A stretch of 64,000 nucleotides of DNA. Source: Eustoma russellianum. Lineage: Eukaryota > Streptophyta > Magnoliopsida > Gentianales > Gentianaceae. The stretch is from assembly GCA_036186865.1 (NCBI GenBank), contig AP025062.1:28605627-28669626 (forward strand), in the 5' to 3' direction. Position numbers and translations under genes: made by a program. The notes under the pieces were generated by a model. It had not been told where the DNA came from, searched no databases, and saw only the letters and a program-made list of their open reading frames with translations. Positions within the stretch are counted from its first letter, which is position 1; the number at the start of each line of letters is the position of its first letter. Of this stretch, positions 46,048-58,045 are shown in pieces.

Positions 46048-47525
46048 CGTGAACTGTACTAGGTGTCCATAGGGTTAGATGTGAGGAAAAGTTAGTGGTG
46101 AAAATCGCGTTGTAAACTGGTGTGGCTAGTTTGTGGGGAAGATGAATTTGGGTTTTGGAGAGGGGTGGAGGTGCTGGGCTGAGGGTGCTGGGGCTGGGGG
46201 TAATGGGCTGAGGGACAGTAGGGGGTGGTTGTGAGTCTTAGGGGTTAGGGGTGAGGTGAGTTTGTTAGGGGGTAGGGGAAAAGTGGGCTGATGGCGAAAC
46301 GTGTAAGTATAAGTGCATATATGCACGTGTATGGACGCGGACATATACGTGGGAATACTTATATGAAGAAGATGAAATGGAATTGAAACGTAAATGAAAT
46401 GGTTTACAGAAAAGTATAACGGTAAATGGAAAAGTGTTTGCGAAAATTGATGTTTTGGAAAATTCAGTCTTACAAAGAAAATATATTGCGTAGTTGGGTT
46501 TGGTTCCAAACAAACAGGCTGTCCGAGCATATATTGACTTGGTTGTAAAGAGCTAGGCCGCTCAGACATATATTGACCGCCAATTGGGCCGTCTAGGCAC
46601 ATATTGAGGACGCTGTAAGGAGCGAGGCCGTCTGGACACATATTGACCATTGGAGAACCAAAACTGTAAATCTTGTAATATAAGTCACTTGTAAGGTAGA
46701 GCCATGACCATTGCATTGCATTATGAAGAATGGATATCGCATATGGATATCATAAAGGGTAACCGCATATGGATATTAAAATTGGATATCGATAAGGATA
46801 CCATAAGAGATAATCGCCTATGATATGAGAAATGGAAAATGAATTACAAGAAATGAATATGAAATGGATTGGATAAAAGATAAATGGTTGTCGAGTCATT
46901 GAATTCATGATTTTGAAAATTTGCATCATAGCTTTTGATTGTACTGAGTGTGCGATGACTAAGTTGCATGTGCGTTACTTGATTGATTGTACAGGAAGGG
47001 CAAAAAGGTAAATTTATTTGTGAAGAGAAGCATGCTATTTTCATGTTATTTAATCATTTTATTTGCACTTGCTTCTCCATGTATGATCCTATGGTAAATA
47101 TAGTAAGGTTACTTGCTGGGCGATGTATGTCGCTCACTCCCTCCTCTATCAATCAATTTTGTAGATAGACAGGTAAAAGAGTTAGTATACCATGGAAGAT
47201 TGGGACTGGAGATGTCGAGAATGGGGATATTCGGATGAGACTTTCGAGGATTTAGTTGAGGCAGTTATTTCGATATTCGAGGTACATGTAATTTTGAGAT
47301 TAGTGTTTATTTACATTTGACCAATGTATCGATTTAGATTTGACTAGACATTATATTAGTGATGAAGATTATTTTATTGAGGGGTTTTAGTTTATGACTT
47401 CCACTGACGTCGATTTACGTTATTTTGCTGACGAGAAATTAAATGTATCGACGCCTCATATTTTTCTTAGTGAAATATGACGGGTGAGTCGTTTCGAGTA
47501 CTAGGGTTCGGGATGGGTCACTACA
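46048..47525 (+). repeat. Gypsy LTR remnant (plus) with G-rich tract and internal repeats
   Basis: It ends GGGATGGGTCACTACA at 47525. CTCCATGTATGATCC, a CTGGGCGATGTATGTCGCTCACTCCC block (47100-47145) and the end match other Gypsy LTRs here. The G-rich part is 46155-46290. ACATATTGACC/GGCCGTCTGGACACA repeats lie at about 46520-46655 and GGATATCGCATATGG repeats at 46730-46810. No internal domain accompanies it. ORFs on the opposite strand of the G-rich part are low-complexity. Confidence 0.6.
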
Positions 47526-48034
47526 ACTTGGGCATAGACGTAGCCAAAGTGAATTTAATACAAGACACTACATAAAAGTTTATGTTCTTATTATTTCACT
47601 ACATGTATTTTCTTAACTTGTCTTCTATGCATGATCTACACGACAAACCTAGGCGGAAATACTTGTCGAGCGATTCGTTATCGCTCACCCCATCTTTTAC
47701 CATATTATAGAAGCTCGGGAGCTAGCTTCATATTCAGTTGAGGGTGACTCGAGGATAGATCCTAGTGGTGAGCGTATGGGCCAAAATTATGTAGTTTCAT
47801 TTATGAAATTTCAGATTTATATCATGACTTTGTACCGGTGACATTTCAAATGTATTCGGATTTAGTTTTTCGTATGATGCATGTCGATTACGCTTTATAT
47901 ATTTATGTTGTTTCCATGATTTTGAACATGTTTATGTCGACGTGCATATGAATGTTATCGATGCCTTGTACTTCTTGTAGCAGAGTACAACGGGTGCACC
48001 ATGCTGAGACCTTAGTCCTGGGTGGGTCGGTACA
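47526..48034 (+). repeat. Second Gypsy LTR 3' part (plus)
   Basis: It has the CTTCTATGCATGATC, GAGCGATTCGTTATCGCTCACCCC and GTACTTCTTGTAGCAGAGTAC blocks and the end GGGTCGGTACA at 48034. It is a separate copy from the one ending at 47525. Confidence 0.6.
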
Positions 48035-48835
48035 CAAAAACTCTAATTTCTTGTTACTTTACACATATTTTCATATTTCGTAGTGATATACATACATTAG
48101 TCATATTTTCAACTAAACTTTATTTTATATATATTTATATCCATAAACTTGTCCCAAGCTATTTATATCACAATTATATATATATGGTTCGACTATTTTT
48201 TTATATAAAGGTAACTTTATTAATTAAAGCCTCCATTGCGGATGGAGAAAGCCAGAATACAACCAATGTCATCATACGAAAAAAAGAAAATGCAGGAAAA
48301 TAATGATTGCCAACCTCCAATCATATATGATATGCCGCATTAAAACCTTGCCAAGAAAAACCACCCTTGTATATAAAATCTTGGCGAAGGAAAATCGTAC
48401 ATATTTATATAATTGGAATGGCGTGAAAATTCAATACAAAAAATTAAGTAATGTAAGTAGCGGAAAAGAAACACAGGATGAATAATATTTGCCAGAGATG
48501 GAATGAAGTGCTGGTAATGCAGCCATCCATGAGAAGCAGCTACTGAAAAAGCATCCGTTGGGCCAGCAGTGAGTAGATTTCGCTTGTGTACCTCGGCAAA
48601 GAAGCAAGATGTCACGCAAACAAGATAAGGGACCAATATAGGAATATAGAAGTAGATGATGGAAAGCATAGTACCCATGTTGCCCATAACCAATTTAAGT
48701 ACGGGTAATAATAAGGAAAACATATTCCACCAGTGAGCATCGCGCATGAAGCAAACATAGTTCAAAGCATACCCGGTCGCCTGCATTAAAAAGATACAGG
48801 CGAGATAATAGAGACTTGATATTATGCTCAATCTG

Positions 48836-51800
48836 CTACAATCGAATGTATGGTGTATGAAGATCTGTCTGTAGCACTGCATGGACTAGTGGGGGTAACT
48901 CTGATGTTGTGCAGTAAACAAACATGTGCCTTTGCATAAGCGCCTGCCGAGACAGAAAATGTGATACTCTGTTTCCTTCCCATGGAATATAGGATACTGT
49001 GATGTGCAAGCATGAAAGTAAAGAATGCAGACGTGTAAAGTCTCTACCTAAACGCCCAGATAACTCAGTATTAGTCCTGAGAAAATGCAATAAGTGCTGG
49101 CAATCTGTCTCAACAAAGATATCTACAAATCTAGCTGTTATGAAGAAAAGAAGTGAGAAAAGCATATCTTGCAACTCTGCATGCCAAGGAGGTAACATAA
49201 GGAGAGAGAAACCAATAGCCCAAACCAATTGGCCATTGTCATTAAGAAGAATAGCCCCATCCGCTGCACCCCAGCATCCAGCAGCAGCATCAACATTGAG
49301 TTTATATTTTCCTGAAGGCAGCAAGCTCTATCTAACAATTCGCGCGCGCCTTGTGCGTAGTATAGGCATATAATGCGTAAGCAACAGATGTGGCACTGTC
49401 TGGGCAACTTATGTCCAGAAATAGAAGCACGTTATGAAAATATACCATGTCGAATATGCTCCCTCAAACAAAATATTGAGAAAGATTCTTCTCCAAATTG
49501 AATTGCAGTGTATTCTTTTCAAATGGACCACATAGTAATCAAAGGCACAATCACAGATAATTGCCCCATCATAGTGGTAGCACGAGCCTGACTCCACCAT
49601 TGACGCAAATATTGTCTAAAATGCTGATGGATAGGGAATGCGCCATCAAAAATTGCAGCCAAGTTTTGCCAAATGTCTGCGATCACTGGGCAGGTGTAAA
49701 ATACATGATTTTAACTCATTGAGGCACTGTAGCAAAACACACATCTTGTTGGCAAAGGCACTAATCAATGGTACAAATGTTCAGGCATTTGAAGACTATT
49801 AAACTATAAACGCCATAGAAATATAACGTGCAGCAGTAAAAGGTCTACCTGACAATCTACATGACTCATATGCATATTTGAGGGTAAACTGACCATGCGC
49901 CCCATCTAGCCAAATGTAGCCATCCTGTGTGTGATTGATCTGATTAAAGCAATATTGATGAATACATCATAAACGTTTCCAATCTAATAAATCATATATA
50001 TAAAATTACATAGCAGGGCAACTCCCATACTTTTGGCGCATAAACCGTGCCCAAACAGAATCAGATGTTTGATAATTCCACCACATCTTGCACTCAAAGG
50101 CCTGCTGTAGAGCAGTTAAACTGCGTATGCCCAAACCGCTCTCTGTTTTTGGCGAACAAATTGTGCTCCAAGAACTTCAGTGATGACGATGACCCCATAA
50201 GAAATGTGACATTTTTCGATGCAACTCAGATATGACACTCTTTGAAAATTGTGTCGTGGCCATAATGTGTAAAGGCAGAGTAGTAAGGACTGACTGGATC
50301 AATGTCAACCTGCCAGCCATACTTAGCATGTTATGCGACCAACCACTAATCATGCGTCAAACTGATTAAGCAGCGAAGTACAATATATGGATCGGTTAAT
50401 ACCTTTAAGTAGAAAAGAGCCCAAATATTTAAGAGGTAAAGTTGACATAAACATTCCTAAAAGTGTAGTCGCGCGTTGGCTCGATATATTGCCTCCCACT
50501 ACCGCCTGACTCTTATGATAATTCACTAGCTAGCCAGTAGCTCTCTGATATTGATCCAAAAACTCTTTAAAAGCACTGAGATTCTCCTGCGATTCATTTA
50601 GAAAGACTATAAGGTCATTAGCAAATCCTAAATGCGAGACCACTAGCACGCGACCACTGTGAAAACCCTGTAGTACGCCAGTCCAGAACAAATGCTTTAA
50701 TCCTCTAGAGAAACCTTTCGACGCAAGGATAAATAAAATTGGCGACAACGGGTCTCCTTGTTTAACTCCTCTAGATGGTCGAAAAAAACGACAAGGTTTA
50801 CCATTTACTATAACTGGGCATCGTGTAGAATCTAAGTTATTGATGATAAGTCAAACAAAACGTGAACAAATGACAAACCTGAATAGAAGGCGCTCCAAAT
50901 ATTGCCATGAGACTCTATCAAAAGCCTTGGCCATATCCAACTTGATTAGAAGCTGTTCGCCTCTGCATTTCTGATCTAAAATATGTACCATCTCCTTTGC
51001 CATCAATATTTGTTCAGAAATACTGCGGCCTAGCATGAAGCCAGCTTGTTCTGGAGATATCAAACGCGGTAAGATAGCGTAAAGACGAGATGTAATAAGC
51101 CTCGTCACCACCTTTGACAGAAATTCTTTAGACAAATGGGGTGAAAGTCAGCAAAAGTGTTAGGATTTTAAACCTTCGGTATTAAGCAGATTAGAGATGA
51201 CGCCATGGCTGTGGGCATCCAAATGCCTATAAAGAACTCTTGTACTGCAATAAGAACATCCAATTGCAATACTTCACAAAAATGACGATAGAAAGAGCCT
51301 GGAAATCCATCAGGTTCAGAAGCGCTAGATGGGCTTAAACCCCACAATGCCTGCTTTACCTTGTCGATATTTGGCAATGACAACAAAGCATCATTATCCT
51401 CATCTGTCAATAGCTGCGGGATATAATTGAGAATAATATCATGCTCCTGAGCGTGCTCTTATCTAAACAGATTCGTATGAAAATTCATCGCTTCCTCCTG
51501 CAATGCATGAGGTGTGTCACATTCAGAGCCATCTTGTCTACAAAGTGTGAGTATAGCTTGCCGTTTTCTCCTGGACTTAACTGTTTGATGGAAGTAGGCT
51601 GTGTTTGCATCTCCCTCCTTTAGCCATTTAACATTATCTTTTTGTTTCCAATAGAGGTATTCACGATGCTGTTGCTGTAAGAGTCGAGCCTCAGTGAGGT
51701 GATAAGCTTCACGATTGAATGGCGTAGGGTTGGCATCATAAACTCGCTCCACACAGACAACATCTTCTTCTGTTACCATAAGACCACTCAAAATGTTACC

Positions 51801-52626
51801 AAATACCTCTTTATTCCAGATGCGTAGATCCTTCTTTAAACGACACAGCTTGTCATATATTCCATACATTCCTCCAACTGTTGGATATGCCTTCCAATGC
51901 GCACGCACATATGGATCAAAATCTTCATGTGTCATCCAAGCATCAAGGTAACGAAAGGCGGACGGGCCAGTATAATCATCCAAAGTACACTGTAGCAATA
52001 AAGGCGTATGGTCTGACGTAGTTCTATGAAGATGTCAGACTAGAGTATGTGTAAACATATCAGAAAATCTCTACGAGCATAAAAAGCGATCTAATCTACG
52101 TCATACTTTGCCCAAACCCCGCCCATCAGACCAAGTAAAGCGGGAGCCCTGATATGGCAAATCTAGCAATGCATGGTTTTCAACAAACTCTTTAAAATCT
52201 GATAAGGTTATTAAAGAGGGAGTTGAGACCCGTTTATGCTCATCTAAACTCAGAAAAGTATTAAAGTCCCCACCAAGCAGCCAAGGAAGGTCTCTACCTG
52301 CAGAGAACGCACTCAAATCCTCCCATAGTGGGCGTCGAGCTGCCACTGTATGTTTGGCATAAACCGCTGTAAGCCAAAACTCTTGCCGAGTAGATAACCA
52401 GCACACATGTAGAGATACGTTCTTTACTCCAGAATCTCCAAATACTATTATCACTATATGAACCTGCTTGAGTGAAACCAAATTGCATACTAAAATACTC
52501 CAACCTAGAAGAACGAAGTTTGGGCTCCAGTAAAATCAACATATGCATATTATATTGACGAACAAGAGATAAAATACGCGGAAGAGAAGTAGTAACTCCG
52601 CAAACATTCCATAATAAAATCTTCAT
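48836..52626 (-). pseudogene. LINE-2 ORF2: endonuclease, RT and RNase H (broken)
   Basis: It starts ATGAAG at 52626 with an ILLWNVCGV block, then L-E-P-K (Mg-binding Glu) and W-L-L-G-G-D-F-N-T-F-L. The linker (51459-51998) ends W-L-K-E-G-D-A-N-T-A-Y-F-H. RT follows: A-S-E-P-D-G-F, I-K-L-D-M-A-K-A-F-D-R-V-S-W, and F-A-N-D-L where F-A-D-D-L is normal, so one catalytic Asp is lost. Frame 48836-49324 is an RNase H domain (N-V-D-A-A start, A-E-L, E-T-D, N-R-V-S-H). Stops and shifts separate these parts. Confidence 0.87.
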
Positions 52627-53050
52627 TGGGTCACGTCATCTGATGAGCGAGTGGTAGAGCGATGCATCGCTGCTCGAGTAATAACCGATGGTGACGGCGC
52701 CGCGAGCATTTCTCCCTTGCGTCACCATGGCCTGCGAGTTTTGATTTTTAAAAGATGATCAATGGTCTGAGTCACATCAGGGTGTGAGATATTTAGATAT
52801 CCATCATCTGCAGGAGGCGTATTAGAGACAACTCGTGCTACATCCATGACCGCTGTACGCAATTCCTGAACATCAACCACCGCATCCTCATGCAGTTCCG
52901 AATCTGAAGCGCGTGCCAATATAGTGGGATCTTCCTCTGTTGCATTAGATACTATAGCCTCCACCGATGAAAAATGCAACCATGCCAAATCCTGTACTTC
53001 AGAGATGTGATCCACCTGGAGAGTTGGCAACAATAATATATGGTCTGAAT
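52627..53050 (-). pseudogene. LINE-2 ORF1, C-terminal tail only
   Basis: Frame 52722-53033 shows an acidic tail (a D-S-E-L-H-E-D block, Q-E-L-R-T-A-V, and V-S-N-T-P-P-A-D-D) matching the ORF1 tail of LINE-1 at 17400-17600. DUF4283 and the zinc knuckle are absent because the element stops at the LINE-3 junction. Confidence 0.75.
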
Positions 53051-53187
53051 ATTTCTCCCGTGTGATCTCCGATGGCTGGCGGCGTAGCAGTCGTCAGCCG
53101 CCTTCCTTTTCAGCCTCCTACTGCACACTAACCTTCTCCCTCTCCTCTATTCTTCGCAATCAATCTTCTTCTCCAAATTCTATTCTC

Positions 53188-54477
53188 ATGGCAGACCATT
53201 CCTCATCAATCGGACCAACAGCGAAACCGGTTTCGGCGGCACCACGTTCATTCGCTTTGCTTTTCACGTCCACACCATCGATCATTCAACTGAAACCAAT
53301 CCAAAAATTTAAGGGCAGCCCAGTAATTGCTTTTACTGACGAGGAAATTCAATCCTTAGACTCTCCGTATCGATTCACATTGGTCAGAACTTTTTGGTAT
53401 GGAAGGCCACCGCTGGCAACGATCCGATCAACCATTGATCGAATTGGCTTTACGGGACCGGTAAAGGTGGGCCTTTTGGATCCCACACGCATTCTTCTCC
53501 ACTTTGATCATGAGCAGGATTATATCTGATGTTTTTCACACAGAAGTTGGATGATCTCCGCAAAGCATATGAGAATCACCAAGTGGACTCTGGATTATGA
53601 TCCAACGATAGAAGTGCCGATCGTCCAAGTATAGGTGTCATTCCTGGGTCTTCGCATTCACTTGCATCGTAAAGATGCACTCTTTCAAGTGGCGACGATG
53701 CTGGGAGAGCAACTGAAGCTGGATGCCGCCACCGCCACTATGAACTGGCCATCGGTGGCGCACGTATGCATTGAATTAGATGTCTCTAAAGAATTGCCTC
53801 AACGAGTATTCATTCAGACATCAACTAGAGTGATCATGCAGAAAGTTGAATATGAGGAACTGCCATCATACTACATAGACTGTTATCGGATAGGGCATGT
53901 CGCGTCAGATTGCGAAACCCATAATTCTAATCCAAAGCCGTCTATCAAAAAATTCACTCCTCATCTGGACAATTCAAATTCAAAGCCTTCTGACAAAACC
54001 AAAAAACAGCACTGGACACCAAAAAAAGCAGGGCCATCGATCGCAAAACATTATACTGAGAATATAGAGCCACATGCTGAATCAATAAATCCACCCTCAC
54101 CGGATATGGTAGCAGTTCATGATGTAACAGACATGCAGGATCTATCAAGATTAAATGGTGTTGATGATTGTATGTTGGGAGATCTCCTGGAGTCAACGTT
54201 GTTTGTTTCTCACTCAGATAATGAATTAGAAATTCCATTAGATGTTAATCAGTTTGATGCGCAGGATAAGAGTTACTATGATAATATAGAGAACATAATT
54301 GAAGCTACTTATGTTGACGCACACTCCCGTGAAAACGAGACTGTGGATGCCACAAATCCACAGCCCAGTCAGGGGCCAAGGATATTAAGATGCAATCAAG
54401 CGATGCCCACCCCTTCTCGTATAACCAGGTTATGTGAAGTGCACCTCTCTAACTCTTTTGATGTATTATTTCAATGA
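53188..54477 (+). pseudogene. LINE-3 ORF1 (DUF4283 and zinc knuckle), two stops
   Basis: The ATG at 53188 is in a single frame to the TGA at 54477 (about 429 codons), with two in-frame stops (TGA at 53527, TAG at 53632). DUF4283 covers about residues 20-140 (V-I-A-F-T-D-E-E-I, R-x-F-W-Y-G-R-P, R-I-G-F). The zinc knuckle near residue 230 has lost a cysteine (Y-I-D-C-x4-H-x4-C). The acidic C-terminal tail is present. The stop overlaps the ORF2 start by ATGA, a layout that allows termination-reinitiation. Confidence 0.85.
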
Positions 54478-56812
54478 AGATATTGATGTGGAATGTCCGG
54501 GGTATCCTTACTTCGCTTACTCATTTGCTATCATTGGTTCAAAAGCATAATTTACATATTTTAATAGTCATTGAGCCAAAACTTAGAGCTTCATCATTAC
54601 TATCATATCAATTACAATTGGGTTTCTCAAAAGCTATGTCAGTTTGTGATGATCAAATATGGTTTTTTTGGAAGCAATCAATTTTGACTTTGGAAGAGGA
54701 ACATGCTGGTCATCAGAATTATTCCATCAAATATCGTTGGCTAGCATCCGGCGACTGTTTTTGGTTGACAACAGTATATGGACGCCATTCAATATTAGAG
54801 AGGCGTATATTGTGGGAAGATCTAAAACAATTCCAAGCATCCATAACAGTGTCGTGTCTAATCGGAGGGGATTTTAATACATTTCGCACGCTAGATGAAC
54901 ATCGTGGTAGATCGCAACCATCACTGCGCACGTTACAGGACTTCAACGATTTTGTTCAGCACTGTGACTTGTAGGAAGTCTCTTTTCAAGGTTCCTTATT
55001 CACTTGGTCAGATGGCCGTTGGCGTCGACTTGATCATTTTTTGTGCTCTTCATCTTTCTTTGATATATTTCCCATCTCACAAGTCAGCATCTTTCAAGGG
55101 CTACATCTGATCATGCGCCGCTATTTCTGATATGTGATACAGATGGCGCTAGAAGTCCAGCAGCTTTTCGATATCTTGATGTTTGGACAACACACCCGGA
55201 TTTTGACGCTTTTGTCATACATCGTTGGCAATCATTTCCTACAGTTGGTGGAATGTGGGGATTTTACAATAAGTTGTCTCGTCTGCGAAAAGATTTAAGG
55301 CAATGGAATAAAGAGGTCTTTGGGAACATCTTCGATGTAGTGTCACAGGCAGAAGCGGATGTTCAATCAGCAGAAAGACTATATGATGCAGATCCTACGG
55401 ATAATGCACGTTCACAATATCATCGTTGCATAGTGGAGTTGAAGCTTGCTCAAAATCGTGCTTCTCTTTTGGAAGCAGAAAGCAAATGTTAAGTGGTTTA
55501 AAGAGGGAGATGCGAATACTTCTTTTTTCCATCAAACAGTGAAAGAAAAGCGTCACAGGCAACGCATTCGTAGAGTTCTGAAGCTTGATGGAACTGAGTG
55601 CAATCAAACAATTGATATAGAAGCCAAAGCTATTCGCTACTTTTCGCATTTATTTGCTGAAGATCCAGTGGTAGATTGTGATTCTATTCTGCAGTATATG
55701 CCATCATTATTAACACAAGAAGATAATAGTATGCTGAAGGAGCTTCCCACATTAGCAGAAGTCAAGGAATCTGTTTGGGATCTTAGTCCCATAAGCGCGG
55801 CAGGCCCTGATGGATACCCGAGATCGTTCTATAGGAGATTTTGGAATTTTATACAGCATGACGTGCTCAAAGCAGTACAAGAAATTTATTTGGGCATAAG
55901 GATGCCGAAGCTAGTAGCGTCGGCCACCATCATCCTCATTCCAAAGGTTACTAATCGACAAACATTTGCGGACTTCCGTCCTATATGTCTAACAAATTTT
56001 ATCTCCAAGGTAATTACAAGATTGTTAGCATGTCGACTGGGAAAGCTACTGCTTAAGCTTATATCGCCAGAACAGGCACGCTTCATGAAAGGCGGTGACA
56101 TCACAAAGCAAGTATTATTGGCACAAGAGATGGTACACGTTATGGACAAGCGCACAAGTGGAGGGCAGGTCATCATTAAATTGGATATGGCCAAGGAATT
56201 CGATAAAGTCAGTTGGAGATACCTTGACTTGCTGTTGCAAAAGCTAGGAATGGATGTGCGCCTAGTTCGCATCTTAATCAATAATTTGAGTGCCACGCGT
56301 TGCTCTATCCTCCTAAATTGTAAACTGACGGGATCCTTTTCCATTGGTCGAGGCGTGAAACAGGGCGATCCATTGTCGCCACTATTATTTATATAATCAT
56401 CTGAAGGATTCTCAAGAGGACTGAAACAATTAAGGGGATGGGTGCTATCAAATGATTTAAGGCAGGACGAGTGCTATGTGTTTCGCACTTGGGTTTTGCT
56501 GATGACTTGTTAGTCTTTTTAAATGGATCAGCTCGCAATCTGGGCAAATTTCGCCAATTCTTGGAAGCATATCAGAAGGCTTCTAGACAACTGATAAATT
56601 ATAATAAGAGCCAATTTGTGGTGGGTCTAGGAGTGTCGGTTAGTGCTTCATTGGAAACTTTGGGCATGAGGTCGACATCATTACCCATTAAGTATCTTGG
56701 GTCATATTTGTACAAGGGAATCAACAAAGCCAAATATTGTTGTCTTCTTATCAATCACTTTGAGACTAAATTGTCTGTTTGGTCACACAAACTACTCTCG
56801 ATGGCGGGTAGG
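54474..56812 (+). pseudogene. LINE-3 ORF2 (endonuclease-RT), truncated and shifted
   Basis: The ATG at 54474 is followed by I-L-M-W-N-V-R-G-I, I-E-P-K and C-L-I-G-G-D-F-N-T-F. A stop at 54974 and a frameshift follow. The linker frame is 55253-55492, then 55446-56396 carries W-F-K-E-G-D-A-N-T-S-F-F-H, A-A-G-P-D-G-Y, FRPICLTNFISKV, IKLDMAKEFDKVSW and KQGDPLSPLLFI. Frame 56471-56812 holds L-G-F-A-D-D-L-L-V-F (catalytic Asp pair intact). It ends within the RT thumb region at the Gypsy-1 LTR; zf-RVT and RNase H are not in the window. Confidence 0.87.
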
Positions 56813-56999
56813 ATCATAAGCAAGTCATAAACTAGTCACATCTCTTGCATATCAAATCTTATGCTTCGTGTATCATGATGCATGTACTTCTTTAAAATCA
56901 CACCCAACACCCATGCATATGTCTTCTTTCATAAACATGACATGCGTGTCACTTCACAAAACTTTTCATAACTCTTCTTATCATATTCTTCGCGTAGCA

Positions 57000-57290
57000 G
57001 AACTTTATACCCTGTGGGTGATCAGTCTACGGCAAACAGAACTTTATACCCCGTGCTGAAAGGTCCACGGCCCCATTACATATAACTTTATACCCCGTGC
57101 TGAAAGGTCCACGACCCCATTACATACATCATATATCCGTGCTGATAGGTCCACGGCCCCATAAAATACTTTATTTTCCGTGCTGATAGGTCCACGGCCC
57201 CATAACATATTTTATACCCTACTGTTGACTCATAGGTCACGCTTTTATACCCTGCTTCCGCAGGCGTGACTTTTATACCCTGCGATCAAC
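57000..57290. repeat. About 44-bp tandem repeats in Gypsy-1 LTR
   Basis: Five to six units carry TTTATACCCCGTGCTGA-AGGTCCACGGCCCCA with ACATA spacers and increasing decay to the right. Confidence 0.88.
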
Positions 57291-57639
57291 CAGCAGCCAT
57301 TTTGTCTTTCGAAAACTTTAAACTTTTCTTGTAAACACATGTTCTTTCGCAAAGCAAATCTCAAATCAAATGCAAGTGCCAATGTCATGATGCAGGATGC
57401 ACATGTATCTTCGTATCAAACATGTAACACACACACATACTTCTTACATATCAAGTATACGGTCTTGCACCTCAAACACTCTATGTTCGTATCTTTCCAA
57501 GTCCGTTTGCCTCACTAATTCACTTGGGATTCAATCTTATTCTTACTTAATCAAACTTACCATCTACACCTCAATTACACCTCAAATACCCTTGCATTTT
57601 ATGTTAATAAGAAGTATATAAGGTTACTACACATACATA

Positions 57640-58045
57640 GGGCGTCTAAAGGGTCAAAAAGACTTCCAGTATACTTGGAACGCCACATGAGGCGCCTAAA
57701 TTGACATAAAGTGCCTATACTAGGTGTTCGAAGTGTTCGGGGATGTGCCGTAGACATTGAACGCCTACATGAAGCGCCTAATGTGACATAGAGCGCCTAA
57801 TGTAGGTGTTTGAAGTGTTCGAGGATGCTTCAGGACACATTGAACGCTACATTAGGCGCCTAATGTGACTTGAAGTGCCTAATGTAGGTGTTCGAAGTGT
57901 TCTGACGGTTCTAAACTGCAGTTTTTCTGTACGGGAATGCTTCAGGACACATTGAACGCTACATTAGCCGCCTAATGTGACTTGAAGCGTCTAATGTAGG
58001 TGTTCTAAGTGTTCTGACGGTTCTAAACTGCAGTTTTTCTGCAGT
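57640..58045. repeat. GGCGCCTAATGT tandem repeats in Gypsy-1 LTR
   Basis: Units with ACATTGAACGC, ACATTAGGCGCCTAATGT (a palindrome), GTGTTCGAAGTGTTC and, in the last two, GACGGTTCTAAACTGCAG recur at about 57754, 57837 and 57949. Confidence 0.85.

Larger units (their letters stand above)
48197..53050 (-). mobile_element. LINE-2: L1-type LINE (minus), 5'-truncated, decayed
   Basis: Minus order: ORF1 C-terminal part (to 52627), ORF2 endonuclease (about 52626-52000), linker, RT (51410-50530), zf-RVT (about 49800-49640), RNase H (49324-48836) and a 3' UTR ending in an AATTAATAAAGTTACC-type tail at about 48200. The ORF1 N-terminus is missing at about 53050 where LINE-3 begins in the opposite direction. 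It is the most complete LINE here and the only one with a readable RNase H. Confidence 0.88.
53051..56812 (+). mobile_element. LINE-3: L1-type LINE (plus), 3' end cut by Gypsy-1
   Basis: It contains a 5' leader from about 53051, ORF1 (53188-54477) and ORF2 (54474 on) up to mid-RT at 56812, where the Gypsy-1 LTR begins. The 5' end is retained, which is uncommon for LINE copies. It is the best preserved LINE: its RT keeps F-A-D-D-L and ORF1 has only two stops. Confidence 0.85.

Noticed and set aside
46126..46716. 196-aa Pro/Ser-rich ORF on the minus strand
   Set aside because: Antisense of the G-rich part of a Gypsy LTR; low complexity and without start context.
48340..48882. 180-aa hydrophobic minus ORF resembling a membrane protein
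   Set aside because: It is in the 3' untranslated part of LINE-2 and overlaps the homologous region at 14742-14939; no conserved domain.
48197..56812. LINE-2 and LINE-3 as one twin-primed, partly inverted LINE
   Set aside because: Both contain ORF2 endonuclease and RT regions, so their content overlaps, and their sequences differ too much to be one copy.
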